Below, piece by piece: positions 21,135 through 30,384 of a stretch of 50,431 bases of DNA. Origin of the DNA: JAAFHN01 sp031421855. GTDB lineage: Bacteria; Pseudomonadota; Gammaproteobacteria; Burkholderiales; Burkholderiaceae_C. The stretch is from assembly GCA_031421855.1 (NCBI GenBank), contig JANOPN010000096.1:1-50431 (forward strand), in the 5' to 3' direction. A program made the translations under genes and the position numbers. Under the pieces are notes generated by a model. It did not search any database. It was not told the DNA's origin and worked only from the letters and a program-made list of their open reading frames with translations. How positions within the stretch are numbered: position 1 is the stretch's first letter; each line of letters starts with the position of its first letter.

Positions 21135-23288
21135 GTGAAGCATAAAAATCGTGTGTCAGCGCAAGTGGAGATCGTCGCCTGCAGATTTCGATCGGTGGCC
21201 ATAGCAAGCGGCCTGCTGTGCGGGTTGGCTGCGCATGCGTTGGCTCAATCCAATGCTGGGTCTGGCGTTTGGGGTTCGGGTTTGGGCCTGACTCGGTATG
21301 GCTCAAGTGGCTTGCTCAGCGTGCCAACCGCGGATGTTGCACCTGCTGGCAGCTTTGATTTCGCGATCAACCGGGCGTTTGATCCGATTTTTGATGCAAA
21401 CAGCGCGCCACGTGGGCGCAACGCCATGTTTGTCGCGACACCGTATGACAACGTTGAGATTGGTGGGCGCTTGGCTGAGTACACCGAAGTTGATCCCATC
21501 AGTCGGCTGATTACCAAGGGAAGCCGTGATTTGTCAGGCAACATCAAGGTGCAAATGGTGCGCATGCCGGACCGGGCAACTCGCGCCGCAGTGGGTATTC
21601 AAGACGTTGCCGGTGGAGCTGTCGCACTGAGGGGTTTCTTTGGCGTGATCACCCACGACATGGGGCCGTTGTCGATCACGGGTGGCGCGATCAAGCGGGC
21701 TTCGGGTGGGCGAAGCGGGTTCATGGGGGGGGTCAAAGTCGGCATCATCGAGCCTCTTTACCTACTTGCGGATGTCGATCCCTACCAACGATCAATTGGT
21801 GCCAGAGCGAACATACCGCTCAAGTTTGTCCCTGGGGCGCCGGAGCTGTCCACGACCTTGGCGCGCAGTTTTCCTCGGTTCACCGCGAATCGCGCACCGG
21901 GCATTGACATTCAGCTCGCGTTGCGATTCGCTCTGGGACAAGCCAAGCCTCAACCTGACGCTTTGCGCAGCATGGGGCGGTCCGATGATCTGGCCTCGGC
22001 TCAGTGGCCCAGTGCCGACCAGCCACTTCGAGCGGACGATGGGCTGCAAACCCAACTACGCGCCTTGGGTTTCGATGCCGTGGCGGTGCGTGCAGATGAT
22101 GATCGCGCTGTTGCAAGCGTCCAAAATAGCTCGTTTAAGCACAGCCACTTTGACGGCTTGAGCGTGGCATTGACCGCTTTGGCGCGTGGATTGCCAACCA
22201 CCGTGAAAGACATCTTTTTGGTGTTGACCGTTCAAGGCGTGCCGGTGGCGAAAGTCGCCGCCAATCGAGCCGCCTGGCTTCGTTTCGCTGATGGCGGCCA
22301 ACGGCCCAGCTTTGGATCGGAGTTGCGGCTCACGTCTGCCGCGGGCGGTTCAACGACGAAGGTGTTGGCTGGTCAGACCGATGTCCCCTTCAGTGTGCGG
22401 TTTGACCCGGTCGTTCGGACTTTTTTTGGTACTGACCTTGGCGCGACTGAAGCCGCCGCTTCTGTGCGTGCCACGACCATTTGGGATGGCTTACCGCTGG
22501 CGGGCGGTCGTGTTTTGGCAAGCGCTTCGGTGACCACCGATCCCCTCACAACCGATGCGTTTGATCAGGGGCGAGGCTATTTCGGACTGCAACCCAAGTC
22601 GGGTTTGACCCATGCGATGGTGCACTGGGCCGGCTGGACGGGAAGTGATCTGTTTCATCTGGCGTCAGTCGGGCGTTACGACAAGGACTACACCGGCGCG
22701 TCCATCGAGTCGCACTGGGTCAATCGACGTTTGCCCCTTGACGTTGATGGCACCATCAGCCTGCGCGCGGGTGCGTTTCGCAGCCCTGATGCGACCACGA
22801 ACCCACTGGCAGGGCCAACGGCCATTCGCAATTTGGCCTATGCGCGGGTTAGTGCGCGTGGCTACATTCCTAGCGTTGACCTCACGGTTGAAGCGGGTGC
22901 CGGTCAGTTTTTGGCAAAAGATCGCGGAGCCAGCGTCGATGTGTCGCGTGACTTTGGCGACGTGAGCTTTGGGGTCACCTACCGCTACACCGATCGACAT
23001 TACTTCGGTATCCAGATGGGGGTGCCGCTCACGCCGCGCAACAACACCGCGAAATTCGGGCCGGTTCGTGTCGAGGGGTCTAACCACTTCATCCACAGCG
23101 CGCGCACCAGCTATTTGGGCAAGGGCCAGGTCAACGCCGTGATTCCAACGGCGGCTCGCTTTGCCGATTTACCGTTGGAAGCCAGTTTGCATTTGCTTGA
23201 CCGCAACCGCATCAGTGAAGCGCAGTGGGGCGTGAGCATGATGTCTAGCCGAGACTTTGCCAATGCCGTGATTGGCGCGGGAAAATAG
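21135..23288 (+). CDS. YjbH-like outer-membrane protein
   Basis: This protein of about 717 residues has an N-terminal signal segment (ASGLLCGLAAHALAQ) and repeated glycine/aromatic beta-strand patterns to the end. The early TRYGSSGLLSVPTADVAPAGSFDFAI block and the later FGVTYRYTDRHYFGIQMGVPLTPR match the YjbH/DUF940 group, linked in E. coli to exopolysaccharide production. The usual yjbEFG neighbours are absent. GTG 21135 was chosen because AAGGGA (21123-21128) lies six bases upstream; longer readings start inside the MITE-like element. Its role in polysaccharide export is inferred from family membership only. Confidence 0.72.
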   Translation: MKHKNRVSAQVEIVACRFRSVAIASGLLCGLAAHALAQSNAGSGVWGSGLGLTRYGSSGLLSVPTADVAPAGSFDFAINRAFDPIFDANSAPRGRNAMFVATPYDNVEIGGRLAEYTEVDPISRLITKGSRDLSGNIKVQMVRMPDRATRAAVGIQDVAGGAVALRGFFGVITHDMGPLSITGGAIKRASGGRSGFMGGVKVGIIEPLYLLADVDPYQRSIGARANIPLKFVPGAPELSTTLARSFPRFTANRAPGIDIQLALRFALGQAKPQPDALRSMGRSDDLASAQWPSADQPLRADDGLQTQLRALGFDAVAVRADDDRAVASVQNSSFKHSHFDGLSVALTALARGLPTTVKDIFLVLTVQGVPVAKVAANRAAWLRFADGGQRPSFGSELRLTSAAGGSTTKVLAGQTDVPFSVRFDPVVRTFFGTDLGATEAAASVRATTIWDGLPLAGGRVLASASVTTDPLTTDAFDQGRGYFGLQPKSGLTHAMVHWAGWTGSDLFHLASVGRYDKDYTGASIESHWVNRRLPLDVDGTISLRAGAFRSPDATTNPLAGPTAIRNLAYARVSARGYIPSVDLTVEAGAGQFLAKDRGASVDVSRDFGDVSFGVTYRYTDRHYFGIQMGVPLTPRNNTAKFGPVRVEGSNHFIHSARTSYLGKGQVNAVIPTAARFADLPLEASLHLLDRNRISEAQWGVSMMSSRDFANAVIGAGK

Positions 23289-23324
23289 GTCTCGTTGATT
23301 GGTTTTGACGCTTAAAAGCCGGAT

Positions 23325-23915
23325 TCAGCGCACGAATAGTTCTCGACCCGCGCGAATCATCATCTCAACTGCCACTGCAACCAAAATCAAGCCCATGAGT
23401 CGCTCCAGTGCGAGCACCACGCGGTTGCCGATGAGTTGTTGAATTCGCTCGGCTAGCACCAAAACCACGGCGCTGACGAGCAGGGTGACCGTCAACGCGC
23501 CGATCCACTCCAAGCGGCGCTGCGGCGCGGTTGAGGCCAACAAAATGACGGTTGCCATCGCAGAAGGGCCGGCGATCGCCGGAATCGCCAACGGCACAAT
23601 CAAAGGCTCCTCGGTTGGCATTTCACCTGCTGGTTCATCAGGTGGAAATACCATGCGAAGTGCGATCAAAAAAAGCACCACAGCACCCGCGACTTGCAAA
23701 CTGATGGCGCTTAAACCCATCACGCGAAGGAAGGTCTGACCTGCGAACAAAAACGTCAGCAACACCACGTAAGCAATGCCCACTTCGCGCAAGATGACCC
23801 TTGTGCGCCGCTGCGGCGGCACGTGCTTGAGCGCGTTGGCGAACAAGGGGATGTTGCCGATTGGATCGGTGATCAAAATCAACAAAATCGTCGCCGACAA
23901 AAATGTGTAGGTCAT
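23325..23915 (-). CDS. MarC-family membrane protein
   Basis: This 196-residue integral membrane protein has about six hydrophobic helices. The family's LITDPIGNIPLF motif is at the N-terminus, with PLAIPAIAGPSAMATVILLAS in the middle and a conserved GLILVAVAVEMMI last helix. The function of MarC (UPF0056) proteins is not established; a role in multiple antibiotic resistance has been refuted for E. coli MarC. Its start overlaps the end of scpA by four bases (ATGA), indicating coupling in the DUF3460-scpA-marC operon. Confidence 0.92.
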   Translation of the reverse strand: MTYTFLSATILLILITDPIGNIPLFANALKHVPPQRRTRVILREVGIAYVVLLTFLFAGQTFLRVMGLSAISLQVAGAVVLFLIALRMVFPPDEPAGEMPTEEPLIVPLAIPAIAGPSAMATVILLASTAPQRRLEWIGALTVTLLVSAVVLVLAERIQQLIGNRVVLALERLMGLILVAVAVEMMIRAGRELFVR

Positions 23916-24781
23916 GGTTGACTCAGTTCGGGCTGGGTTGGCGCGATTTGGACGGGCGTGAACGCCAGACGCACGTAGATCGGTGCAAACGCCTCGGCTT
24001 GCGTGACTTCAAGCAAGGCCTCTTTGGCGAGCTCCAACATGGCAATAAAAGTCACAACCACGCCCGGAATGCCTTTTTTGACATCGAACAGATCTTCAAA
24101 CAGCATGAATTTGTGACCACAGAGCCTTTTGAGCACGATGCTCATGTGCTCACGCACCGACAGCGCCTCGCGGGTGATTGTGTGGTGCTGAATCAACTTG
24201 GCTCGGCGCAAAATATCGCGCCAAGCTTCAGCCAAATCACTTGGGTTGACATCAGCCAAGCGCGTTTTAGTGGCCTGCTCGACAAAGACCTCGGCGCGCA
24301 AAAAATCTCGGCCAAATTGCGGCAAGTCGTTTAACCGCCGTGCCGCTAGCTTCATTTGCTCGTATTCGAGCAAGCGACGCACCAGCTCGGCGCGCGGGTC
24401 TTCGGCCTCTTCTCCCTTGGCGCTCTTTTTGGGTGGCAATAGCATGCGCGACTTGATCTCGATCAGCATCGCTGCCATCAGCAAGTATTCGGCCGCCAAC
24501 TCCAGGTTGTGCTTGCGGATGTCGTCGACGTAGCTCAAGTATTGCCGCGTGAGGGCCGCCATGGGTATGTCGAGGATGTTGAAGTTTTGCTTGCGAATGA
24601 GGTAGAGCAGCAAATCCATGGGCCCCTCAAAAGCCTCCAAAAACACCTCCAGCGCATCGGGCGGAATGTACAAATCGTGCGGCAGCTTGAACAGCGGCTC
24701 GCCGTACAGGCGCGCAACGGCGACCGAATCGATCAAAACCGGGCCGATTTCGGAGGCGTGAGATTCAAGAACGGGTGACAT
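23912..24781 (-). CDS. scpA: Segregation and condensation protein A
   Basis: This 289-residue kleisin subunit of the bacterial SMC-ScpAB condensin organises the chromosome. The N-terminal FEGPMDLLLYLIRKQNFNILDIPMA and AAEYLLMAAMLIEIKSRMLLP segments are diagnostic, and a winged-helix-like C-terminal region (VVVTFIAMLELAKEALLEVTQ) follows. A short repeat copy and a DUF3460 gene lie directly upstream on the same strand. scpB is not in the window. Confidence 0.93.
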   Translation of the reverse strand: MSPVLESHASEIGPVLIDSVAVARLYGEPLFKLPHDLYIPPDALEVFLEAFEGPMDLLLYLIRKQNFNILDIPMAALTRQYLSYVDDIRKHNLELAAEYLLMAAMLIEIKSRMLLPPKKSAKGEEAEDPRAELVRRLLEYEQMKLAARRLNDLPQFGRDFLRAEVFVEQATKTRLADVNPSDLAEAWRDILRRAKLIQHHTITREALSVREHMSIVLKRLCGHKFMLFEDLFDVKKGIPGVVVTFIAMLELAKEALLEVTQAEAFAPIYVRLAFTPVQIAPTQPELSQP

Positions 24782-24800
24782 CTATTGATATTCAAAAATC

Positions 24801-24840
24801 ATAGCAACAAACCCAATGAATTCGGAGACCAAGTGCCAAA
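24801..24840 (+). repeat. Interspersed repeat copy upstream of scpA
   Basis: This near-consensus copy reads ATAGCAACAAACCCAATGAA, then TTCGGAGACCAAGTGCCAAAA, with TTCAAAAATC at its left. It occupies nearly all of the 70-bp gap between scpA and the DUF3460 gene, so both would share a transcript containing it. Confidence 0.9.
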
Positions 24841-24851
24841 ATAGATCAAAA

Positions 24852-25055
24852 TCAGGCCAGGGTTTGATAAACGTAGGCTTGCTGGGCAACTTTGCCTTGG
24901 CTGAACCCGTCTTGGTTGCTGCGGTCGACAGCAGCGTCCCACAAAAGGGCGCGACCCGCGCGTTGTTCGGACTCCAGCTGCGGGCGACTGGTTTTAAGCT
25001 CGGCGATGAAACGTGTCGCTTCCGATTCGTAGTGTGGGCGGGCAAATGGGCGCAT
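24852..25055 (-). CDS. DUF3460 family protein
   Basis: This 67-residue protein has the family pattern YESEATRFIAELK, PQLESEQRAGRALLWD and a final QQAYVYQTL. It is a small betaproteobacterial protein of unknown function often encoded next to scpA. ATG 25055 is the closest ATG to the conserved block; an in-frame start further upstream (to 25088) would add eleven weakly supported residues. No ribosome site is evident. Confidence 0.8.
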   Translation of the reverse strand: MRPFARPHYESEATRFIAELKTSRPQLESEQRAGRALLWDAAVDRSNQDGFSQGKVAQQAYVYQTLA

Positions 25056-25235
25056 GGATGAGGTTTCTGGTTGGTTTTTTGGAATCAAATCGGCGCAAAC
25101 ACATGCTGCGTCAAATTGTTAGTCTTTTGTGTTACACAATCGGCGCGTGACGCAGCCGAAGCGGCATCAGCGATACCGAAGAAGGGTATACAGTTGGCGC
25201 GGCCGATAATTCACATTTTACAGACGGTGGACTCA

Positions 25236-25757
25236 ATGCAATTGGTGACCTGGATTGAACGCTGGCGCGGCATCGTCGCGGTTGCATGCATGGCTCCCAT
25301 GCTTTGGGCCTGCGACCCGCAGCGCATCAGTGAGCTAGAAGAGGGTCAGTCCACTGAAGCCGACGTTCGTGCAAAGTTTGGTGCGCCAGAGCAAGTCTGG
25401 GACGGCTCAGGTGGCGAGCGGATTTTTGAGTACAACCGCCAGCCCGAGGGGCACGTCAACTACATGATTTCAATTGGCACTGACGGCAAAATGAGTGCGT
25501 TGCGGCAGGTGCTCACCCCGCAAAATTTTGCCAAAGTTAAGCCTGGCATGTTGATGGAATCGGTTCGCAAGGCCTTGGGTAAACCCATGTCGGTCGTGCC
25601 GTATGAATTGACCAAAGAAGTCCATTACAACTGGCGCTACATGGAGGCAGGAACGCATCAATCGATGATTTTTTCGGTCGTTGTTGACCGCGACCTCAAA
25701 GTGCTGCGCACTGAAAGTGGACCTGACATGAAATCGCCACAGTTCAAGGGCGGATGA
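25236..25757 (+). CDS. BamE/SmpA-like lipoprotein
   Basis: This 173-residue exported lipoprotein has a lipobox MLWAC (acyl Cys26) after a hydrophobic stretch, then an ISELEEGQSTEADVRAKFGAPE segment. The last is the SmpA/OmlA motif found in BamE, where this fold binds outer-membrane assembly components. A second similar half (FAKVKPGMLMESVRKALGKP) suggests a duplicated domain. ATG 25236 gives the proper signal peptide. The neighbouring bam genes are absent, so it is a BamE-like paralogue rather than proven BamE. It is 38 bp upstream of the cyclase-like gene. Confidence 0.8.
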   Translation: MQLVTWIERWRGIVAVACMAPMLWACDPQRISELEEGQSTEADVRAKFGAPEQVWDGSGGERIFEYNRQPEGHVNYMISIGTDGKMSALRQVLTPQNFAKVKPGMLMESVRKALGKPMSVVPYELTKEVHYNWRYMEAGTHQSMIFSVVVDRDLKVLRTESGPDMKSPQFKGG

Positions 25758-25795
25758 TGCGCAGAAATCCCTCACTTTGCTGGGCGAGTTGATCC

Positions 25796-27994
25796 ATGTG
25801 GAAGTCCATGAAAACTGAAATTTGGAACTGGTGGCGCGGGCGAGCCGTGCCGCTGCGCCGCCATATTTTTGTGTTGTTTTGTCTGCCGTTTGTGCTGTTC
25901 TTCAGTTTGCTGATGTGGGTCACCGAAGACACCGCCACCCGGGTCTCGATTGAAGGCACGCGAACTCAGTTTGAGCAAGTGGGGCAGCGTACAACCGAGA
26001 GTTTGACCCGACTGCAGCAACCTGCCCGCGCTTGGTTGGGTGCGATGACGCTGAATCCCCTCCAAGGGTTTCGCGGTGGGCCTGACGGCGGCATGGCACG
26101 GGTGCACATGTCGTTGATGGCGCGTTTCCCGCACATCGCCAGTGTTTATTTCGGCGGTGAAGACGGCGAATTTTTCCGCGTGCTCAGTTTGCCAACGCCA
26201 CAGGCCCGTGAGGCTGTCAAAGCGCCGAGATCGGCTTTGCCGGCCAGTTTTGCGATTCAACACATCAAGCGAGCCGATTTGGGTATCCCTGAGAGCTGGA
26301 CATTTTTTGGAACGCAGATGCAAACCCTTGCGTCAGAGTCGCGACCGAACAGCGGCTTTGACCCCAGAAAGCGCACTTGGTATGAGCGAGCCAGTGGGGT
26401 GCCAGTTGGTGAGGTCGTACCCACTGAGCCCTATGTTTTTGCGTTTCCGAGACAGCTCGGCGTGACGATGTCTGCGAATTTGGGTCATGCGGGTGCGAAC
26501 CCGACGACCCCGGCAATCAACGCGACAACAGACCCCGCGTCGGCGGGTGTGCAGCGCAGCACGATCGGCGGAGTTGATTTCACGTTGGTCGGTTTGTCAA
26601 GCTATTTGGCCCAACAACGGGGGGCGACTGCGGTCGAGGCCTTTGTTTTTGATGAAAGCGGCATGTTGTGGGCGTGGTCCAAAGCCGATGCCTTTGCCAA
26701 GCTGTCAGGGTCAGAAAAAGCGCCTCGGGTGGCAGATCTGCCAGATGCTTCGCTTCGCGAATTGAACACCTTTGCAAAACAATGGGTCGACAAGCCTGGA
26801 AGCGGCTATTTTGAGCTGCAAGCCGCTGGTGGATCCGCCTACGTTGCCAGCGTGTCAGCTGTGCGGGAGCTGGGGCGAGCCAATGGTGCTGTGTATGTTG
26901 CCGTAGTCGATCGGCACGAACATGTTTACGCCAGTGTGCGGCAACTTCGCTGGCGCATGCTGGCCATCGGGATAGCGGGTTTGATCGGCGGGTCGCTGTT
27001 GATCGCGTGGTTATCCGGGCGGTTGGCCTTGCCTTTGCGCCGCTTGGCTGTGCAAACCAAGCTGCTTGAACGATTCAGATTCAATGAGATGAAGCACATC
27101 CCAAGCCATGTGGCCGAGGTTCGGCAACTGCAAGCATCAACTGTGTTGGCGCGAACCGCGCTCGCGGGGTACGCGCGGTTCGTGCCCAAACCTTTGGTGC
27201 AACACTACTTGGCACTGCGCCGCGAGCCCAAACCCGGTGTTGAGTCGCGTGACGTGGTGGCGTTGCATGCTCTGTTCGCCGGGCAATTGCAAATGCAAAA
27301 TGGCCAAAACGCGGCTGCTTTTAGCGCCTTTGCCCAACTGGCGAAAGCGGTTGAGGCCACCCGTGGGATTGTTGACGGCATAGACAACGACGGCGCGTCC
27401 GCAATTTGGAATGCGCCGTTGATTCAGTCGAACCCGTCGTTGCGAGCTTGCGAGGCAGCGATCAGGGTCATTGAGCAGCTTGATGCTGAGCGCGATCACG
27501 ACGACGTGCCCTGGCCATTGAACATAGCCATAGACTCTGGAGTCGCGGCGGTGGGCAACTTTGGCACGCAAGACGGGCGCTTAATCTACACAGCGGTCGG
27601 CCCGCCGATCGAGCGCGCCAAAGGCTTGGCACACGAAGCGCGCGGCCTGTCGGTGCCGCTGGTGGTGACCGGGCCAGTGGCGGATGCGATCAAGCAGCGG
27701 TTCACGCTGGAGCGCATCGCGGTGGTGCAACTGGGGATGCGAGACTCAGGCATTGACCTGTGGCGGGTGACGGGGCGGGTCGCTGGCATCGCTGCAACCG
27801 ATTGGGCCGGCAAATCGAGCAATGATGGCTGGGGCGAGGCAAGCGCCGAGTCCGAAATCGATCAACGAACCCGGGGTCGTTCGCGCAAACGCAGTCCGCG
27901 CAGCCTGAATTCTGTCGCTGATTGGTCGGGGTTGAGCATGCCTGCGCCAAGCCTTGACGCGTCTGGTGGAAACGGGGCCAAAGACTTGACCTGA
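25796..27994 (+). CDS. Membrane sensor with degenerate class III cyclase domain
   Basis: This 732-residue protein has a first membrane helix (HIFVLFCLPFVLFFSLLMWV, about residues 23-42), a large periplasmic sensor region of about 330 residues (Cache-like layout), a second helix near 385-405, a HAMP-like linker and a C-terminal region with the outline of adenylate/guanylate cyclases. The expected metal-binding Asp of the FADI-GFT motif is missing (HALFAGQLQM, near residue 490). The family's GD is changed in GIDNDGASAIWNAP, and the VIGD-VN motif reads TAVGPPIERAKG. It is therefore probably catalytically dead and may act as a regulator. A Ser/Arg-rich tail follows. Confidence 0.78.
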   Translation: MWKSMKTEIWNWWRGRAVPLRRHIFVLFCLPFVLFFSLLMWVTEDTATRVSIEGTRTQFEQVGQRTTESLTRLQQPARAWLGAMTLNPLQGFRGGPDGGMARVHMSLMARFPHIASVYFGGEDGEFFRVLSLPTPQAREAVKAPRSALPASFAIQHIKRADLGIPESWTFFGTQMQTLASESRPNSGFDPRKRTWYERASGVPVGEVVPTEPYVFAFPRQLGVTMSANLGHAGANPTTPAINATTDPASAGVQRSTIGGVDFTLVGLSSYLAQQRGATAVEAFVFDESGMLWAWSKADAFAKLSGSEKAPRVADLPDASLRELNTFAKQWVDKPGSGYFELQAAGGSAYVASVSAVRELGRANGAVYVAVVDRHEHVYASVRQLRWRMLAIGIAGLIGGSLLIAWLSGRLALPLRRLAVQTKLLERFRFNEMKHIPSHVAEVRQLQASTVLARTALAGYARFVPKPLVQHYLALRREPKPGVESRDVVALHALFAGQLQMQNGQNAAAFSAFAQLAKAVEATRGIVDGIDNDGASAIWNAPLIQSNPSLRACEAAIRVIEQLDAERDHDDVPWPLNIAIDSGVAAVGNFGTQDGRLIYTAVGPPIERAKGLAHEARGLSVPLVVTGPVADAIKQRFTLERIAVVQLGMRDSGIDLWRVTGRVAGIAATDWAGKSSNDGWGEASAESEIDQRTRGRSRKRSPRSLNSVADWSGLSMPAPSLDASGGNGAKDLT

Positions 27995-28017
27995 CTCCCC
28001 AGGCGCTGCAGTGGCGA

Positions 28018-30249
28018 TCAGAGAACCCGCATGCCCGGCTTGGCTCCTGGCCACGGCGACAACACGTGGATGGCCGCCTTGCCGTCGGGGCCAACTTGAT
28101 CGGCTGCGTCACTCGCCGCCAAAACCATGCCTTCGCTGATCCCAAACTTCATTTTGCGTGGTGTGAGGTTCGCAACCATCACAGTCAATTGACCCACCAA
28201 TTCATCTGGCGAGTACGCCGCAGCGATGCCCGAGAACACTTGGCGCAGCTTGGGCGATCCATCAGGGTTGGTTTCACCGACATCGAGCATCAACCGCAGC
28301 AACTTGGTTGAGCCCTCAACGGCAGTGCAGCTGTCAATGCGAGCAATGCGCAAATCGATCTTGACAAAATCGTCAATGCCAATCGTGGCCGCAATCGGTT
28401 CCCCACCAGGCGTATCAGATTTGATAGCATCTGGCCCAATAGAGTCGGTGACCAAGGCCTTTTTTGTCGCAGATTTGGGTGTTTTGGCCACCCCAGCAGC
28501 GGTCTCACTCGCTGCGCTCGGATCGGTGTCGACACCGAGCAGGGTGTCGAGCTTTTTCTCGTCGACTCGCTGCATCAAGTGGCTGTAGGGCGCAATCACG
28601 TGACCCGCTGGCAGCAATTGGGTTGCGTTGGCAAACGTGAGTGGTTCGCACATCAAGAACGCCTCAACTTTGACTGCTAAGTCGGGTAGCACCGGTTTGA
28701 GCGCAGCTGTGAGCAGTCGAAATGCCTGCACGCAGGTGGTGCAAACGCCGTGCAGCTCCGCAGCTTTGTCGTCCTGTTTGGCCAATTCCCACGGCTTGTT
28801 GGCATCGACAAATGCGTTGACTTTGTCGGCCAGCGCCATGATTTCTCGCATCGCGCGGGCGGTATCGCGCGCGTCATACAAGTCAGAAATGCTATCGATT
28901 TGAGAGCTAATGAGTCTTAAGATATCGAGACCAACAGCCGATTTTTCATCAAAAACATCTCTCAGCCGGCCATCGAAGCGTTTGGTGATGAAACCCGCCG
29001 CGCGGCTGGCGATGTTGATGTACTTGCCGACCAAGTCAGCGTTGACTCGTGCCATGAAATCTTCCGGCGTGAGCTCGATGTCTTCAACCCGACCATTGAT
29101 TTTGGCGGCGAAGTAGTAGCGCAGCCACTGCGCGTCGAGACCCAACTCCAAGTAGCGCATCGGGTCAATGCCCGTGCCTCTGCTTTTGCTCATTTTTTCG
29201 CCGCCAACCGTCACAAAGCCGTGAACATGCACTTTGTCGGGCGTTTTTCGCCCTGAAAACTTCAGCATCGCTGGCCAAAACAGGGTGTGGAAATACACGA
29301 TGTCTTTGCCAATGAAGTGCACTTGCTCCAGCGCCGGGTTGGCCAAATAAGTTGCTGGGTCTTCGCCGCGCGTGCACAGCAAATGATGTAGCGACGCGAG
29401 GTAGCCCACGGGCGCGTCCAGCCAAACGTAGAAATATTTGCCGGGTGCGTCGGGTATTTCGATGCCAAAGTACGGCGCGTCTCGGCTGATGTCCCAGTCG
29501 CCTAGCTTGGGTTTGCCCTCGTCATCAACCGCAAACCACTCTTTGATTTTGTTGGCGACCTCGCTTTGCAAGCGGCCGTCTTGTGTCCACGATTGCAAAA
29601 ACGCCACACAGCGTGGATCGGATAACTTGAAAAAGTAGTGTTCCGAGCTCTTGAGCTCAGGTACGGCACCGCTCAAAGCCGAGTAGGGGTTTTTAAGATC
29701 GGTTGGGCTGTAAACCGCGCCGCAGTTGTCGCAGTTGTCTCCGTATTGGTCTTTCGCTCCGCATTTGGGGCACTCACCCTTGATGAAGCGGTCGGCCAAG
29801 AACATGCCCTTTTCAGGGTCAAAAAACTGCTCGACGGACTCGGTTCGAATCAGGCCTGCGGCTCGCAAATCGCGGTAAATGTCTTGCGCCAAGGCGTGAT
29901 TTTCTGGTGCATCAGTCGAATGCCAGTGATCAAACGCGATGTGAAAACCGTCAAAGTACGGCTGGCGCGTGGCGGCGATTTGAGCCACGAAGGCTTGGGG
30001 TGTTAGCCCCATCTTTTCGGCAGCGATCATGATCGCGGCGCCGTGCGTGTCGTCAGCGCACACAAAATTGACCACCGCACCGCGCATGCGCTGAGCACGC
30101 ACCCAAGTGTCGGCCTGGATGTACTCCATCATGTGACCGATGTGGAATTTGGCGTTGGCATAAGGCAACGCGGTCGTCACAAAAATCTGGCGAGGTGATG
30201 CGTCAGAATGGGGCAAATCGGCGGTTTTTTCGGGGCTGGAGCTCATCAT
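28018..30249 (-). CDS. metG: Methionyl-tRNA synthetase
   Basis: This 743-residue enzyme charges tRNA-Met. It has the HIGH motif (residues 36-39 in KFHIGHMMEY), two zinc CxxC pairs (CPKCGAKDQYGDNCDNCG), KMSKSRGTGIDP for ATP binding near residue 352, an anticodon-binding helical domain and a C-terminal tRNA-binding OB domain (FVKIDLRIARI to FGISEGMVLAAS). The linker before the OB domain, around residues 597-610, is encoded by an in-frame repeat copy (KALVTDSIGPDAIKSD). Two adjacent ATGs (30249 and 30246) are possible starts. It is divergent from mrp. Confidence 0.97.
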   Translation of the reverse strand: MMSSSPEKTADLPHSDASPRQIFVTTALPYANAKFHIGHMMEYIQADTWVRAQRMRGAVVNFVCADDTHGAAIMIAAEKMGLTPQAFVAQIAATRQPYFDGFHIAFDHWHSTDAPENHALAQDIYRDLRAAGLIRTESVEQFFDPEKGMFLADRFIKGECPKCGAKDQYGDNCDNCGAVYSPTDLKNPYSALSGAVPELKSSEHYFFKLSDPRCVAFLQSWTQDGRLQSEVANKIKEWFAVDDEGKPKLGDWDISRDAPYFGIEIPDAPGKYFYVWLDAPVGYLASLHHLLCTRGEDPATYLANPALEQVHFIGKDIVYFHTLFWPAMLKFSGRKTPDKVHVHGFVTVGGEKMSKSRGTGIDPMRYLELGLDAQWLRYYFAAKINGRVEDIELTPEDFMARVNADLVGKYINIASRAAGFITKRFDGRLRDVFDEKSAVGLDILRLISSQIDSISDLYDARDTARAMREIMALADKVNAFVDANKPWELAKQDDKAAELHGVCTTCVQAFRLLTAALKPVLPDLAVKVEAFLMCEPLTFANATQLLPAGHVIAPYSHLMQRVDEKKLDTLLGVDTDPSAASETAAGVAKTPKSATKKALVTDSIGPDAIKSDTPGGEPIAATIGIDDFVKIDLRIARIDSCTAVEGSTKLLRLMLDVGETNPDGSPKLRQVFSGIAAAYSPDELVGQLTVMVANLTPRKMKFGISEGMVLAASDAADQVGPDGKAAIHVLSPWPGAKPGMRVL
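28421..28460 (+). repeat. Interspersed repeat copy in the metG linker
   Basis: On the plus strand it reads TTGATAGC, then GGCCCAATAGAGTCGGTGA followed by CCAAGGCC. On the metG strand it translates in frame to ALVTDSIGPDAIK, the same frame as the copies in the formate dehydrogenase genes. Confidence 0.8.
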
Positions 30250-30384
30250 TCAATTGTAGGGCGGCGGGTGGCTGCAGCGCCCAGACCACGAATCGCCGCC
30301 GCGCGCAAAACCGCCTGCCAGCAGCAGAGAACAAAGCAGCTGACAATTGCGCAGTCTTTCTTTGAACATTACATCAGCGCCTTC

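Noticed and set aside
24782..25045. Minus-strand frame ending in the repeat translation
   Set aside because: It overlaps the DUF3460 gene in another frame; the DUF3460 pattern is the recognisable one.
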